Of a stretch of DNA of 64,000 nt, positions 22,201-34,094 are shown one piece after another. Numbering within the stretch: the stretch's first letter is position 1; each line of letters starts with the position of its first letter. Source of the DNA: Ursus arctos. Lineage: Eukaryota > Chordata > Mammalia > Carnivora > Ursidae. The notes beneath the pieces are model-generated. The model did not search any database. It saw only the letters and a list, made by a program, of their open reading frames with translations, and was not told the DNA's origin. Position numbers and translations under genes: made by a program. The stretch is taken from positions 84,381,256 through 84,445,255 of the forward strand of contig NW_026623056.1 of assembly GCF_023065955.2 (NCBI RefSeq), written 5' to 3'.

Positions 22201-22597
22201 AAATAAAAATATGCTCATTCTTACTCATAACATGAATGCAAATTGCAATTATAAAGAGATCTCATTTACTACAATAGATGAGTAAAGATCGTTTGTGAGT
22301 TGAATTTGTCCATAGTGCCCTTACTGCAGTTTACAACGCAGTCAGAAGGGTGTCTGACATAGTGACAGCTCACGGAAGTCAGTTATTAGTATCATTAGAG
22401 GATTCATTGGCATCATTACAATTTTATAACATGCATCCCTTCTGATCACTCAGTCATCTTCTAGGAACTTGGGGGACGAAGGTATGAGATTTTCAGGATA
22501 TATGTGCAAGCCCAGTCATCACGCCATTGTAACAACAAAAGATTGGGAAGTCATCTAAATGTCCATCAAGAGAGATCTAGTTAAAGACAGCTTGGAG
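22201..22597 (+). mobile_element. Old L1, segment 4
   Basis: CTCATAACATGAATGCAAATTGC and later TTGGGAAGTCATCTAAATGTCC fit the L1 ORF2 C-terminal region. Confidence 0.55.
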
Positions 22598-22777
22598 GGG
22601 GGGTCAGGGAGGCTCAGTCCGTTGAGTCTGACTCTTGATTTCCGGTCAGGTCATGGTCTCAGAGCCCTAAGAGCAAGCTTCTCATTCAACAGAGTCTGCC
22701 TGTCCCTCTCCCTCTGTTCCTCGCCCCCACCCCCTCTCCCTTGAATAAATAAATAAAATCTTAAAAAAAAAAAAAAA
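22598..22777 (+). mobile_element. Degenerate SINEC
   Basis: GGGGGGTCAGGGAGGCTCAG in place of the usual head; standard CT-rich part and AAATAAATAAAATCTT tail with poly-A. Confidence 0.85.
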
Positions 22778-23000
22778 GCATGGAAATCCTTCCAGTGGGA
22801 TCCTATTGAAGCATTCAAGCATTCAAAGGAATGAAGTAAGATGTCCATGAACTAATGTGGAACGATCTTCAATATATTGCTCAGTAGGAAAAAATAAGCC
22901 TGATGCAGAACAGTGTGCGTTGTATACCCTTTGTTCACAAAAGCTGGCTATTCTTGTATATAAACAGACTATCTCTGAAGGAGACCCAAGAATCCTTGCA
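22778..23000 (+). mobile_element. Old L1 3' end
   Basis: AACTAATGTGGAACGATCTTCAATATATTGC and GATGCAGAACAGTGTGCGTTG match L1M tails. Confidence 0.7.
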
Positions 23001-24000
23001 TTGCTTCTGAGCAGTATCCTTTTGGATGATTTTTTTTATTTTTTACCGTGTGTCTATTACCTATTAAGACCAATCTTTTTTTTTTTTTTTTTTTTTTAAG
23101 AATGAAGAGTTTGCGATAAACATATTAGCTCTTTGCAGGGAATCAGCCATTTCTACGCCTGCACGTTTTAAATTCTTGCTTTCAAACATTTTTCATCCGA
23201 TCTTCTAAAGTTCCATTTGCATCTTCCTGTAGAAACGCTCCCCTATGCAAGAGAAAAAGCCTACCTCACAATAGAATCAAATGAAGTATGGAAACTGTTA
23301 TGTGCGGGTTGCCCTGAATTGAACCAAAAAAGCCCTTCGAAATTCAGCGATTCATTCTGCCTCTGATTCAGTGCCGCAGGTAATTACTGATTCAGTAATT
23401 CAGTGGAAGCTGCCCCGATGCTCACCCCACTAGACCTCCTCTTTCCCAGGGTGGGGGGGGGTGCCCCCGAAAACCCCGTGAAGGCAGAGACTTTGGGACT
23501 CCGGGTTTCTTGCGGGGCAGGGCTCCGCGGTAGCCGGGGATGTTCTGCCCCCGCGTGGCGAGCAGCTGCTATGACAACCAGAAGCGCTCTTGTTTCCCTG
23601 GGTGTCCAGCCCATGGGTGTTCAATCCATGTTTCTGTGTAAGAGCTGGGCGTGGTTTTTTTTAGCACAATAGCCAGATATTTGGGTTTTAACATGCACAC
23701 ACAGAAGCACTAAAAAAAAAATTACGAAGTGCATTATTCTGAGCCTAATGATAGTTCTGTTTTTTTTTTTTTAATTGCAAATTCTGCTACTCTATGCTTA
23801 ACAGACAAAAGTCTTACGAAGATCCGTGGGGTGTGTTCAGCCGGGACCTGCCTCAGTTTGACTTCAGAGAGTGCTCAGGGCGCCTCTCACCTGTGACTCC
23901 CGGAGTTGCACGCTCCAGCCAGTGCGTCCACAGGACCATAGGGGGCCAACGTTACCGAGTTTGGCCACATGATCAAAATTTTTAGGATGGTTCTAGAACA
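23001..24000. other. Non-coding with a small GC-rich patch
   Basis: A T-rich run lies at 23077-23097. The patch 23440-23580 contains a cluster of CpG but is too short to call an island. Open frames across it on both strands (up to 89 codons) have no recognisable content. Confidence 0.4.
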
Positions 24001-24232
24001 GGGGTCAGCACAGTTTTTTTTTTTTCTTTAAAGAGCCAGATCGTCAATAGTTGTGGATTTGTGATCCACATGACGTCTGTCACAAGGGCTCAACTCTGCC
24101 TCTGTAGCACCAGCACGGTCTTCGACAATGTGTGAATGAATGTGTAACTATTTCCAATAAAAGTTTATTTATAAAAACAGGTGGCAGGCCAGAGTTGGCT
24201 ATGGGCCATCGTTGGCCAAACACTGGTCTAGA
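24001..24232 (+). mobile_element. hAT-Charlie non-autonomous DNA transposon
   Basis: Starts GGGGTCAGCACAGTTTTT, then AAAGAGCCAGATCGTCAATAG, TTCCAATAAAAGTTTATTTA and GTTGGCCAAACACTGGTCTAGAA. The order is that of the common mammalian MER1-group element with inverted ends (GGTCGGCAAAC-like). Near full length. The exact family name is uncertain. Confidence 0.8.
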
Positions 24233-24599
24233 ATGTTCGTCCGTGTCTTCAAACTCCAACGACACGCTGCCTTGTCGGCAGTGTGAGGTTTTGCGGTCTG
24301 CTGTCCCACAGAATTGAATACAGCCCAAGGTCAGGATGTGCAGACATCTGGTGACTGAGTAAAGGTATAACCTCTGTGAGCTGGGGAGAGTGACACCTTG
24401 AATGCCTCAGTGCTGAAGACTGTCCCAACGTGTTTGATTCAAGAAGTCAACTCCAAACCCGTAGTCACCAAATGTCTTCATCCTCATCTGGCTGCATCAA
24501 AACACATCTGCTTCAACTGAAGCATCTCCCAAAGATCCTGTGAGCACATGTGCACAAAGAAAATACATCTTCTGCCTCATTTCCTTTAGGGGTCCGTTA

Positions 24600-24930
24600 A
24601 CCTTAAAAATAAAACTCTACTTATTTTACCGCGAAAGATGGGTTTATTCAGGAATAACAGAGAATTGCAACGGAGGACAAGCCATCTTCAGCAAAACCAT
24701 AGGCAAGTCTGGAAAACAAAGGAGAGGAGAACTCTTTTATAGAGGGAAAGGGGGTTGGGGAGGGGCTGTTGTAAACACTAAATGCTTGGAGGGAAATTGC
24801 AAAGTTGAAGTATAGCGGCTTCTCCTTGGCTGGGCTGTGACTCCTTCTCATTGGTTGGGCTGTGACTGCCTCTCATTGGCTGAACTGTTGCTGGGGTAGG
24901 AGAAAATCTTTCTTTCTGCTGTGGGGGTAG
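24600..24930 (-). mobile_element. LTR-like element with CCAAT repeats, TATA box and poly-A signal
   Basis: Read on the minus strand: three 25-bp tandem units bearing CCAAT or CCAAG (anchors at 24879, 24854 and 24829), then TATAAAAG (24741-24734), then AATAAA (24648-24643) about 90 bases on. This U3-R-U5-like order suggests a solo LTR of an old endogenous retrovirus or MaLR relative. No internal viral coding sequence was seen. The family is not identified and the borders are approximate. Confidence 0.55.
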
Positions 24931-25065
24931 TAACAAGCATAGGCTTTGTGTTGGGAACGCCAGGTATGTGTCTTCCGGAGAGTTTGGCTATTGATCATAA
25001 ACCCTAGATTATGAGAGCTCAACTGCTGGTCTCTGTATGCCATTTTTTAAATTAATTAATTAATC

Positions 25066-25279
25066 TATTTTAAGATTGTATTTATTTATTTGAGAGAGGG
25101 AGAGAGAGAGAGAGAGAAACCGAGAGCACAAGCAGGGTGAGGGGCAGAGCAAGAGAAGAGCTTGAAGCAGACCCCCTGCTGAGTGGGGAAACCAGAGGTG
25201 GGGTTGGATCCCAGGACCCTGGGATCATGACCTGAGTGGAAGGCAGGCACTTAACTGATTGAGCCACCCAGGCACCCCT
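25066..25279 (-). mobile_element. SINEC
   Basis: Reverse orientation: ATTTATTTATTTGAGAGAGGG to ATTGAGCCACCCAGGCACCCC. Flanks GCCATTTTTTAAATT and TGCATTTTAAAT suggest the target duplication. Confidence 0.92.
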
Positions 25280-25535
25280 GGACTGCATTTTAAATGACGT
25301 TTCTGTTTCTTAGTTTTCCCAGCCTTGCTCCTTCCCTCTGACTTGACCACATGATGATGTCTTTCCTTCTCTCTCCTAATGCAGGGCCAGCCCTTGAGTG
25401 CCTGACTCAGCTCCTCCCTGAACTCACAAATTCTTGACTGGGCCGCAGTGTTTTGGGCTCTTGGGGACTTCCTTAATAGCTGAGACTTTGGAGTTTTTCT
25501 CTTTCTTTTTATGCCCCAATATCAGAAAGGTCACA

Positions 25536-25577
25536 TTTTATTTTATTTTATTTTATTTTATTTTATTTTATTTTATT
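25536..25577 (+). repeat. (ATTTT)n microsatellite
   Basis: Eight or nine TTTTA units directly at the T-rich end of the following reverse SINE, so probably expanded from its A-rich tail. Confidence 0.9.
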
Positions 25578-25760
25578 AAAGATTTATTCATTTGAGAGAG
25601 AGAGAGAGCATGGGCAAGCGAGCAGAGGGAGAAGGAGAGGGGAAGCAGACCCCACGCTGAGTGTAGAGCCTGATAGAGCTTGATCTTCGGACCCTGAGAT
25701 CATGACCTGAGCGGAAATCAAGAGTCAGACGCTTAACTGACTGAGCCACCCAGTTGCCCC
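25578..25760 (-). mobile_element. SINEC
   Basis: Reverse orientation: AAGATTTATTCATTTGAGAGAG to GAGCCACCCAGTTGCCCC. Flanks AGAAAGGTCAC (about 25524) and AGAAAGGCCAC (25762) mark the insertion and include the ATTTT tract. Confidence 0.93.
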
Positions 25761-26293
25761 AAGAAAGGCCACCCTTTAAAGTAAAATGGGGGGAAGCACA
25801 ATCTAGTGTGTGCCCAGCGTGGAGCCTTGAAAGGCAGCATCCAGCCTCTAAGGACCAGCTCCCATGGGTGCGTTTACACTTCAGTACTAAATAAACAGTC
25901 TCGCTTCCAAGTCCCTCCCCAGGCAGTGGTGTAGGATTTACAGGGCAATGGGGTACACAGCAGTCACAGGGTAACAAGCCCCCCCACCTTTTCCTGTTGT
26001 CCTGTTTGCAGGCTGCTCCCTGCAGTTACAATGTCTGGTTCCCTTTTTGTCTCTTCAGTTTTCTCATATCTGTTTCTTCATAGTCACATCGAACTCTTCC
26101 TATTAATTTCTCTGTCAGAATAAATAGGCTTCTGTTTTCCCGAGCAGACCCTGACTGAAGGCTACGAAGTGATAAGGCGCGTCTGCTGAGGGATGAGAAC
26201 GTGCAGTGGAAATGTCACTTGAGAAAAATCACAATTGGGTTTATAGTAGCAACTGTCACTTGGTGAGAACCAGTAACACTGACCGGGTATTCT

Positions 26294-27429
26294 TTTTTTT
26301 TTTTTTTTATTAATAATGATTTTTTATTATATTATGTTAGTCACCATACAGTACATCCCCAGTTTTCGATGTAAGGCTCGATGATTCATTAGTTGTGTAT
26401 AACACCCAGTGCACCATGCAATATGTGTCCTCCTTACTACCCATCACCGGTCTATCCCATTCCCCCACCCCCCTCCCCTCTGTAGCCCTCAGTTTGTTTC
26501 TCATAGTCCATAGTCTCTCATGTTTCATTCCCCCTTCTGATTACCCCCCTTTCTTTATCCCTTTCTTCCCCTACTGATCATTCTAGTTCTTATGTTCCAT
26601 AGATGAGAGAAATCATATGATAGTTGTCTTTCTCTGCTTGACTTATTTCACTAAGCATTATCTCCTCCAGTGCCGTCCATGTTGTAGCAAATGTTGAGAA
26701 CTCATTCTTTCTGATTGCTGAGTAATATTCCATTGTATATATGGACCACAACTTCTTAATCCAGTCATCTGTTGCAGGGCATCTCGGCTCCTTCCACGAT
26801 TTAGCTATTGTGGACATTGCTGCTATGAACATTGGGGTGCATATGGCCCTTCTCTTCACTACGTCTGTATCTTTGGGGTAAACACCCAGTAGTGCAATGG
26901 CTGGATCATAGGGTAGCTCAATTTTTAACTTTTTAAGGGACCTCCACACGGTTTTCCAGAGTGGCTGTACCAACTTGCATTCCCACCAACAATGTAGGAG
27001 GGATCCCCTTTCTCCACATCCTCTCCAACAATTGTTGTTTCTTGCCTTGTCTATTTTTGCCATTCTAACTGGCGTAAGGTGGTATCTTAGTGTGGTTTTG
27101 ATTTGAATTTCCTTGATGGCTAATGATTTTGAACATTTTTTCATGTGTCTGTTAGCCATTTGTATGTCTTCATTGGAAAAGTGTCTGTTCATATCTTCTG
27201 CCCATTTTTTGATTTGTTTATTTGTTTCTCGTGTATTGAGTTTGAGAAGTTCTTTGTAGATCTTGGATACCAGTCCTTTATCTGTAGTGTCATTTGCAAA
27301 TATATTCTCCCATTCCGTGGGCTGCCTCTTAGTTTTTCTGATTGCTTCCTTGGATGTGCAGAAACTTTTAATCTTGATGAAGTCCCATAAATTCATTTTA
27401 TCTTTTGTTTCTCTTGCCTTTGGGGATGT
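26294..27429 (-). mobile_element. Young 5'-truncated L1, minus strand
   Basis: About 1.1 kb of L1 3' end in reverse: poly-T (complement of the A tail), the 3' UTR and the ORF2 C-terminus. The ORF2 frame is uninterrupted from the truncation point to its normal stop near 26590. It reads on into upstream flank, giving 314 codons, of which the first 35 or so are flank. A perfect 15-base duplication CTGACCGGGTATTCT at 26279-26293 and 27430-27444 brackets it. The reverse-transcriptase domain is absent, so the copy is inactive. Confidence 0.96.
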
Positions 27430-27496
27430 CTGACCGGGTATTCTGCACTCGTTCCGGGCCAGGCATTTTCTAAAGTCTTGGCCTAGAATCACAGTA

Positions 27497-27905
27497 GTGG
27501 ATTGAATGGAATCCATGTCCACCCAGAATCTCAAAATGTACCCTCATTTAGAAAGAGGGTCATTGCAGATGTAATTAAGGATCTGCATGAGATATCATCC
27601 CGGATTGGGATGGTGTCCTCATCCAAGGACTCACGACACACAACGGAGAAGGCCAAGTGAAGCCAGGCGCAGAGACTGGGGCCAGGCAGCCATGAGCCAA
27701 GGAATGCCTGGGGTCACCCGAGGCTGGAAGAGGCAGGAAGGACCCTCCCCTACCCTGCCGAGCCCTCAGAGGAAGTGCGTGTGGCCCTGCCGACACCTAG
27801 ATTGTAGATTTCTAGCTTCCAGAACTGTGAGAGAACAAATTTCCATCATTCCAAGTCACCAATTCTGTGGTAATTTGTTACGTACGGTAGCCTTAGAAAA
27901 TTAAT
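27497..27905 (+). mobile_element. MaLR (MLT1-type) LTR
   Basis: GGATTGAATGGAATCCATGTCCACCC, GGGTCATTGCAGATGTAATTAAGG, TTCTAGCTTCCAGAACTGTGAGAGAACAAATTTC and CAATTCTGTGGTAATTTGTTACG follow MLT1 order in plus orientation. Confidence 0.85.
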
Positions 27906-29949
27906 ATATATCACTGAATTCTCACAGAAAAGCTGTGTTTCAAAAGCAGCCTGGAACTCTGGGTTCTTTCCTACGGCTCTCCCGGGTTTTCCTGAAAGCC
28001 GGCACGTTCTCCATTCTTCATGCTGTTTTAAGGCCTTTTGCTGCTGAGTTACCTCAGAGCCACCTCCGTCCTGGGGGAGCCTTCCAGATGCCTTGGTGGG
28101 GAGTGGGGGCAGTGAACCCACCCAGCTCACCTCCTGCACACCCGCCCACCACATCGTATCTTTGAAACTAAGTCCACACTCAGTGGCAGGTGTGGAAGGG
28201 ACAAAGGAAATGAGAGTCAACAGCCCTACGAGCCCAGACAGCGTCCTTGGAGCCAGTTGGAGAAAGGCGCCCCTTCTGTCAGCAGCCACGGTCCCACTCC
28301 AGAGCCCAGAACTTGGCTAGAGGAGCAGGTGCTGGGTGTCGCCTTCACTCACCCCCATGGCCCAGCACCCAGCTCAGTGCATCTCCTGCTAGGTGTCCCC
28401 AGCGGTGGTGCAAGGCCTCAAATTACAGCTCAATACGTGTGCCTTGATATCTGGAGCAATCGGAGGGCTGTGAAGGGTCTCACCGCAGCCTTCCCTCCCC
28501 CACGCCGCTCCTGTGGGGAAGTCCCCCAGCCAAACACCCCTTCTTATCACACAGAAGCTCAGTGCCTGCTGACCCTGGAGTAGTGGGTTCCAGTTCCCTC
28601 CCAGCTCGTGGAATATTCAGACAAGCCCATCACACCCTCCCGTGGGAACCGGGGCACCTCACCCCGTTGGTACTACAAAGCCTGCCTCTCACAGCCCTGC
28701 CTGTTCACTCTGTTCCTGAGTGTGACCCCGGGTGGCCCCTCCCTGGAGTGTGGTGTCCCCCTCCCTCTGGCTGTCAGTATGTGAGACTAAAAGCCTGCTG
28801 TCGGTCTCATCTGTCCAGGGTTGGTGCGGCGTCTTCACCGTCCCCGTAACCCTGGGGCAGGAATCCCTCCCTCACCGCTGGGGTGAGGAGGTGAAAAATG
28901 TCAGAGGCTCTGAAGTTACGCGTGTGGAGACCTTTCTCCACCCAGAACGTAGGTGGTCACAGGCCTGGAACGGAAGGGGGCTTAGGTCTAAGTGAGAGAC
29001 CATTTTCCAAAGCTGGAAAGGATGATAAAGAGTTGTTTCTGGAAATGGGGAGGGCATGAGCAGATTCCAGCACAAAGGAGGGGGTCCTAGTGACTTCCCC
29101 AGAATCCTGCACCTTCAGGGCCCCTGCCCAGAGAAGACACTTCCTGGGGACTGCTTCTCTCTTTCCAGGCTATCAATTTTCCTGTTTCATAATGGTGTCC
29201 ACGGTGAGCCCTGTCTCGCGGAACTTGACACGTGAAAAGAAGCTTAGCCTCCCAAGACTGTCTACAGCCCCCTCTGAGCACCTGGCCCAGGCCCAAGCGA
29301 GCATCGCAGGGCGCCTGGTGCTCAGGGCTCCTCATCCCTTGAGAAATATCCTCAATGTGACCACCAGAGGGCAGCCGTGGCCGCAGTGCCTTCCCACGCC
29401 AGGAGACTGGCAGACAACACCTAGTATTTTTAGAAATCTCCATACCTACCTCCAGCTCTGCTGACGTCAAGTAGACACACCAGTGCACCTGAGGGGCCAA
29501 TTGCTCTCTGTCTCCAGACTCCCTTTTTTTTGTATTTAGATTTTTATGTATCCAGGCAGTTGGCTCACTTACAGAATTTGCCCCCCCCCCTTATCAATCC
29601 GTTCACAGCTTCCCGTGCATTTCTTCAGTCTGCAAGTCCTCGTAGCCTTCGGTTATCTCTCTTAGTCTGATTGAGTGTTTACATCTCGTTTGTGCCCACA
29701 GAGACGTCATCTGCTGGTGTGGATTTAAGCTAGGCTGTAGTGTCCAGAGAGCCGCACATTACGTAACAGTTGTGCTCAGTGCAGGCTTTCCTGGGAGTTT
29801 AAAGGTTACAGAATGCACAGCAATGTTCTCTGCCTGTCAGCTCATCTCTAACTCTTGCTGAGACTGCTGCTGGATTATGGCAGCATCCTGAGGGGAGGTC
29901 GAGGTTCACAGCCAGTGCAAACGCCGTAGTTCAAACTGTATTCTCATAT
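27906..29949. other. Non-coding unique sequence
   Basis: Moderately GC-rich. Frames of up to 147 codons lie on both strands without domains, codon consistency or splice context. No repeats were recognised apart from short C and T runs near 29524 and 29581. Confidence 0.45.
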
Positions 29950-30128
29950 TTTTTTTTAAAGATTTTATTCATTTATTTGAGAGAGAGAGAGAGCACAGCT
30001 GGAGGGCGAGGGACAAGCAGACTCCGTGCTGAACACAGAGCTGGACACGGGGCTCGAGCCCAGGACCCCGGGATTATGAACTGAGCTAAAGGCAGGTGCT
30101 TAACCGACTGAGCCACCCAGGTGCCCGC
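29950..30128 (-). mobile_element. SINEC
   Basis: Reverse orientation: T run and AAAGATTTTATTCATTTATTTGAGAGAG, ending GAGCCACCCAGGTGCCCGCCC. A C-rich run follows the head. Confidence 0.92.
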
Positions 30129-31158
30129 CCCCCCCGCCCCGCCACCTTTTTTAGTGGCTTGGCCAATATGCTGGACTAGCCTCTGTCTTTCTAAGCAGAT
30201 CTCTGGGTATACAGCAGAGATGGTATTAGGATCTTTTTTGAGTGTAAATTGTCCGATGTTACTAAATGATATCCTATAAAAAATGTTCAGGTTGACTTAG
30301 TGTATGAAAAAGAATAAAATCACTAAATCAGTCCCCATCCTGCCCTGCAGTGTTCACTAAGTCTTTGCTCTGGTGGTGGCTAAGGGCGATGACCTTTCCC
30401 ACCTCAAGGATTCTGGGAGCCGTTGACCTGTTGAAGCAGCTGGAGGAGAGCAGGGGGCTGGGGCCCTAAGTCAGGGAAGCAGCATTCCTGCCGGCTTCTT
30501 CCTTTAAGCAACCAATGACCTTGGGTGTGTCCTTGAACCTCTCAGACGTCTAGTTAGCCTTCTTGGAGCTAACTCTTCAAGAGCAACTGTCCACTGAATT
30601 GCACACGGCCTGTTTACACCGGAGAAGTTCTAAGGCTAACTTGCCCAGCCAGGCCGGGTGGCTCCTGCGGACACGGAGGTGGAAATGACGTTCCTCATCT
30701 GGCTGATTCACCGCGGTCCACGCTCAACTCTCAGTCTCATAAGAGGCTCCGAAGCCTGGTTTGTCTGCACGCAGAGTGGGTCTGCCTCTCCAGGGTGGAC
30801 CCTCACAACTCGTCCCAAGAGTCCGAGCAGAAGAATCGGGGTTGTGTTGTACTCTTGCGGGGTGACAGTACGACGGGGCCTGACATCTGAATGTGAGAGT
30901 CTGATGAATGCAGACAGCCTGGGGTAGAGGTCATCATGGGGCTGGGATGAGTGTTCAGTGGCCAGGGAACCACACTCTGCGGAGTGCTGCCAGTGAGTCT
31001 GCCTGGCAGAGGCCCGTACCCCTCCCCCCGCTGCTCTCTATCAAGTGTGACCTGGGGCTGCTACCAGATCCTCTGTCCCTTTAAAGCAGAGACTGTAAAT
31101 CAGTGGTCTCTGAGTAGAATTCAACTCAAGGTCATTTTTCGTTTGGCTTACACATTTT
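30129..31158. other. Non-coding, one possible MIR
   Basis: AATGACCTTGGGTGTGTCCTTGAACCTCTC near 30515-30560 resembles a reverse MIR core. No gene was recognised. Confidence 0.35.
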
Positions 31159-32589
31159 TTTAATGGAATCAGGTGCTAACATTTAAAAATCAAGAGACTT
31201 CAAATAAATATCTTCATTTCCAGCTTCTCTTAAAACTCCCAGGTCCCTTAAGACCGCGTCTGTATTCCCAGATGGCTGCCTTTGCTCCCTTTGCTTTCTA
31301 TCTGTAGACATCGGGGGACTGACAGCCGAGTTTAACTACCCAGAAGCGATCTTATTTCCTTATTCCTGAGCCCCCGGGGCTGCCTCACCAGAGCCTCCCA
31401 AGAGCCCACCTCCACTTCTAAAAGCGTCATCATGGCTTGAAGAAAATATACGCCACAGATCATGATGAAAGACTCTGATTTTTAAAAAGAACTTAATTCC
31501 TCCCAGGCATGTTGTCCTATCCAGAGAACACATAAAACATTACACACAAAATGTTGAGATTCTGTTTCTAAAGAGCTCAGAACAGCACCCGGACACACCG
31601 AGTGCTCTGTGCCTGTTCAACCAAATATTAACGTGTGGTCACAGGCATCTGAAAATGTGTGGCTTCTCGAAACTTTGAGGGGTGCGGGGGGGGGGTGCTG
31701 GATACCTGGCCCCTTGAGGACTGGGAGGACTGCAGATCATGGGATCTCTCTCTGCCTTAAAAGTCCCAGGAATCCCAGTGGGGGTAAGCACCAGCTGCTG
31801 GGTCCGGGGTCCCAGCCGCTGTGCCCACTCTGACTCATGTCCTGGGTCACGTGCGCTCCGGGTCCCCCTCCAAACCTGCTCTCCGGGCCCGCCTGCTTTC
31901 CCCGTGGGCGATGTGTGTCTGTCGGAAGCAGGCAGCTCACACAGGGTCCATGAGGTGCAAGCAGGTGTGAGAGGGTTTCCAGCGGCCCATGAGCCCCCGA
32001 GATGCTGGGCAAAATGTTTCTATGTGCATTTTTCAGGTACGGGGGATCGTAGCTTTCATTAGATCGTCAAAGAATTCTGACCCAAAGAAGCACTCATCTC
32101 AGGGACTATAGTCGTCCACGCCAGAGCTCTGCCCCAGAGATGTCCTAACCCCTGCCTCCAAGCTCTCCTGCAGGCACCACGGTCTAGCCGTGAAGCAAGG
32201 GCTGCCGTGAACGGGGCCCGATTTGTCCACTGAGGATGGCCGATGATGCCTACGTGTTGCTTTTCATTCGTACTACGCGCAGGTTTCCAACAATTATGTT
32301 TTACTTAAATATTCCACCCTTTTCAGGAGTGGGCAAGCATGCAGGACTTCCCAGAGCGCTAACTCGGCCCCTGGAGAAGCAGGCAGAAACCAAGGCGCGT
32401 GTTCTCTGGGATTCTCGAAGGTCAGGGAACGCTAAGGGGGTTTCCTTCTACTGCTCCGAGCAACGGCCCCAGCACCACAAGCCTCCACCCTAATTTCTTC
32501 CCCCTCTCTTATCCGTGAGGGAAGATTCCCGGAGAATCTTCTGTCCGGTGAGAAGAAGACTGGAGAGGAAAGCTGCTATCTCCGGTGGG

Positions 32590-33045
32590 GGGTGGGGGGG
32601 TGGACACTGCCCACGTTGTCTGTGGCTGTCCTAACAGAACCCAAATAAAACATTACAAACTCCTCGTCTTGCAGTTCTGGAAGCCAAAAGTCTGAAATCA
32701 CGGTGTGGCAGGGCCACGTTCCTGTGAAGCCTGTAGGGGAGAGCCCCTCCACACCTCTCCCAGTCTGGTGGTGGCATTCAGTCCTTGGGCATCCTTGGCT
32801 CATAGATGGGTGACTCTAGTCTCTGTCTGTCTTCATGAGGGTTCTCCCCATGTGTCCATGACCTGATTTCCCATATCCCATAAGAACATCAGTCATATTG
32901 GATGTGGGCCCACCCCAATGACCACATCTTCACCTGATGACATCTGCCAAGACCCTCTTAAGTACGGTCACATTCACAGGTACCAGGGTTAGGACTTGAC
33001 CATGTCTTTTGGGGGGACCCCAGTTCAACCATGATGGGTACATCG
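32590..33045 (-). mobile_element. MaLR (MLT1-type) LTR
   Basis: TTGCAGTTCTGGAAGCCAAAAGTCTG, CATATTGGATGTGGGCCCACCCCAATGACC, GGTCACATTCACAGGTACCAGGG and GACCCCAGTTCAACC follow the reverse-complement order of MaLR LTRs. It lies on the KCNE1 strand, downstream of its stop codon. Confidence 0.85.
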
Positions 33046-33229
33046 TCTCAACATGCCCTGTCCCCTTGACCCCATGCATTGCCACTTACCCAGACCCATT
33101 CCCTCTCCTGGGTTCTGGGGTGGCAGGTGCACCCCCCTCCCCTTGGTACACATTCTAAAGTGGAAAGTTTTTCTCTGGCATCTCAGTCCTGTAGGAAGTG
33201 AGTTATTTTGAGATTGACATGTGTGAGTA

Positions 33230-33315
33230 GGAAGTGTCTGTGTGTGTTTCTCTGTGTGCACATGTGTGTATCTGTGAGTGTGTGTGCATGTGGGTGTGAG
33301 TAGGTCTGTGTTTGG
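33230..33315 (+). repeat. GT-rich low-complexity tract
   Basis: Interrupted TGTG runs with CTCTGTGTGC and GAGTGTGTGTGC spacers. It lies downstream of KCNE1, in its presumed 3' UTR. Confidence 0.85.
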
Positions 33316-34094
33316 GGGGGTGTGATGGGTGGATGGAGGTGAGGGGAAGGAGGCAGGGAGGAAAAGGAGGCCAGAGCCACCGCAGCGTGGGCATTAGTGA
33401 CAAGGGCAGAGTGGTATTGTCCTGTGACAAGGGCAGGGTGCATGCTTGACAAATCTGGGAATATTGTGCCTCTGGTCTCAGTCCCATAAAATAGGATATT
33501 AGTTAGGTTACTGACTCTGTTATTTTGACAGGAACCAAAATAACAGGGGCCCAAGGAAGGTCAGAGTTAGTTTCCTTCCCACGATGCCTGAGCTGGTGGT
33601 GAGCAGGAAGGCAGAGAGGTCCCGCCCCAAGACATTGCCCCGCGTCTCTCTTTTCCGCCATCTGTGAGGCTGCTGTCCTCTTCCAGAGTCAAAGCTGGCT
33701 CACTACCGTGTCCCTGTCCCAGCCACTGGGAAGGGGGGGATGAAGGGGAGTGGAGGACACACCCTCTCCTTCTCCCACTTCTACTGGTCAGAGCGACATT
33801 ACATGACCTGCTAGCTGCAAGGGAGTCTGGGAAATAGCACTCTTATGCTCTGAGGCCGTGATCTCAGAGCTGCTGCTAAAATCAACGAGAAAGGGACAGA
33901 TACTGGGGGACATCTGGAGGTCATCAGAGAAAGAATGTGATTGTGGAGAAATAAGGATTATGAAGCCACCCCTCACCCCTTACGATTGCAAAGAACCCCA
34001 ATTACATCCCTACCCTAAAGAATACGAAAGGCACGTGATGAGAAAAATCAGATCTCCAAGTAGGACTCGTCCAGTTTTAACACCCGCGGTGGGG

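Larger units (their letters stand above)
31159..34094 (-). other. Presumed KCNE1 3' UTR and 3' flank
   Basis: Human KCNE1 mRNA has a long 3' UTR of a few kilobases, so this interval is the expected position. An ATTAAA variant signal (minus strand, 31164-31159) is a candidate end; no canonical AATAAA was noticed on the minus strand between 31.2 and 34.0 kb. A MaLR LTR near 32.6-33.0 kb would lie within the transcript. A GT-rich low-complexity stretch occupies 33230-33315. The boundary is a guess. Confidence 0.3.

Noticed and set aside
26590..27534. 314-codon minus-strand open frame as a domesticated gene
   Set aside because: It is the C-terminal part of a young truncated L1 ORF2 joined by chance to flanking sequence. 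No promoter or splice context was seen.
27846..28289. 147-codon minus-strand frame
   Set aside because: No recognisable domain; overlapping frames on the other strand are also open; its 3' end runs into a MaLR LTR.
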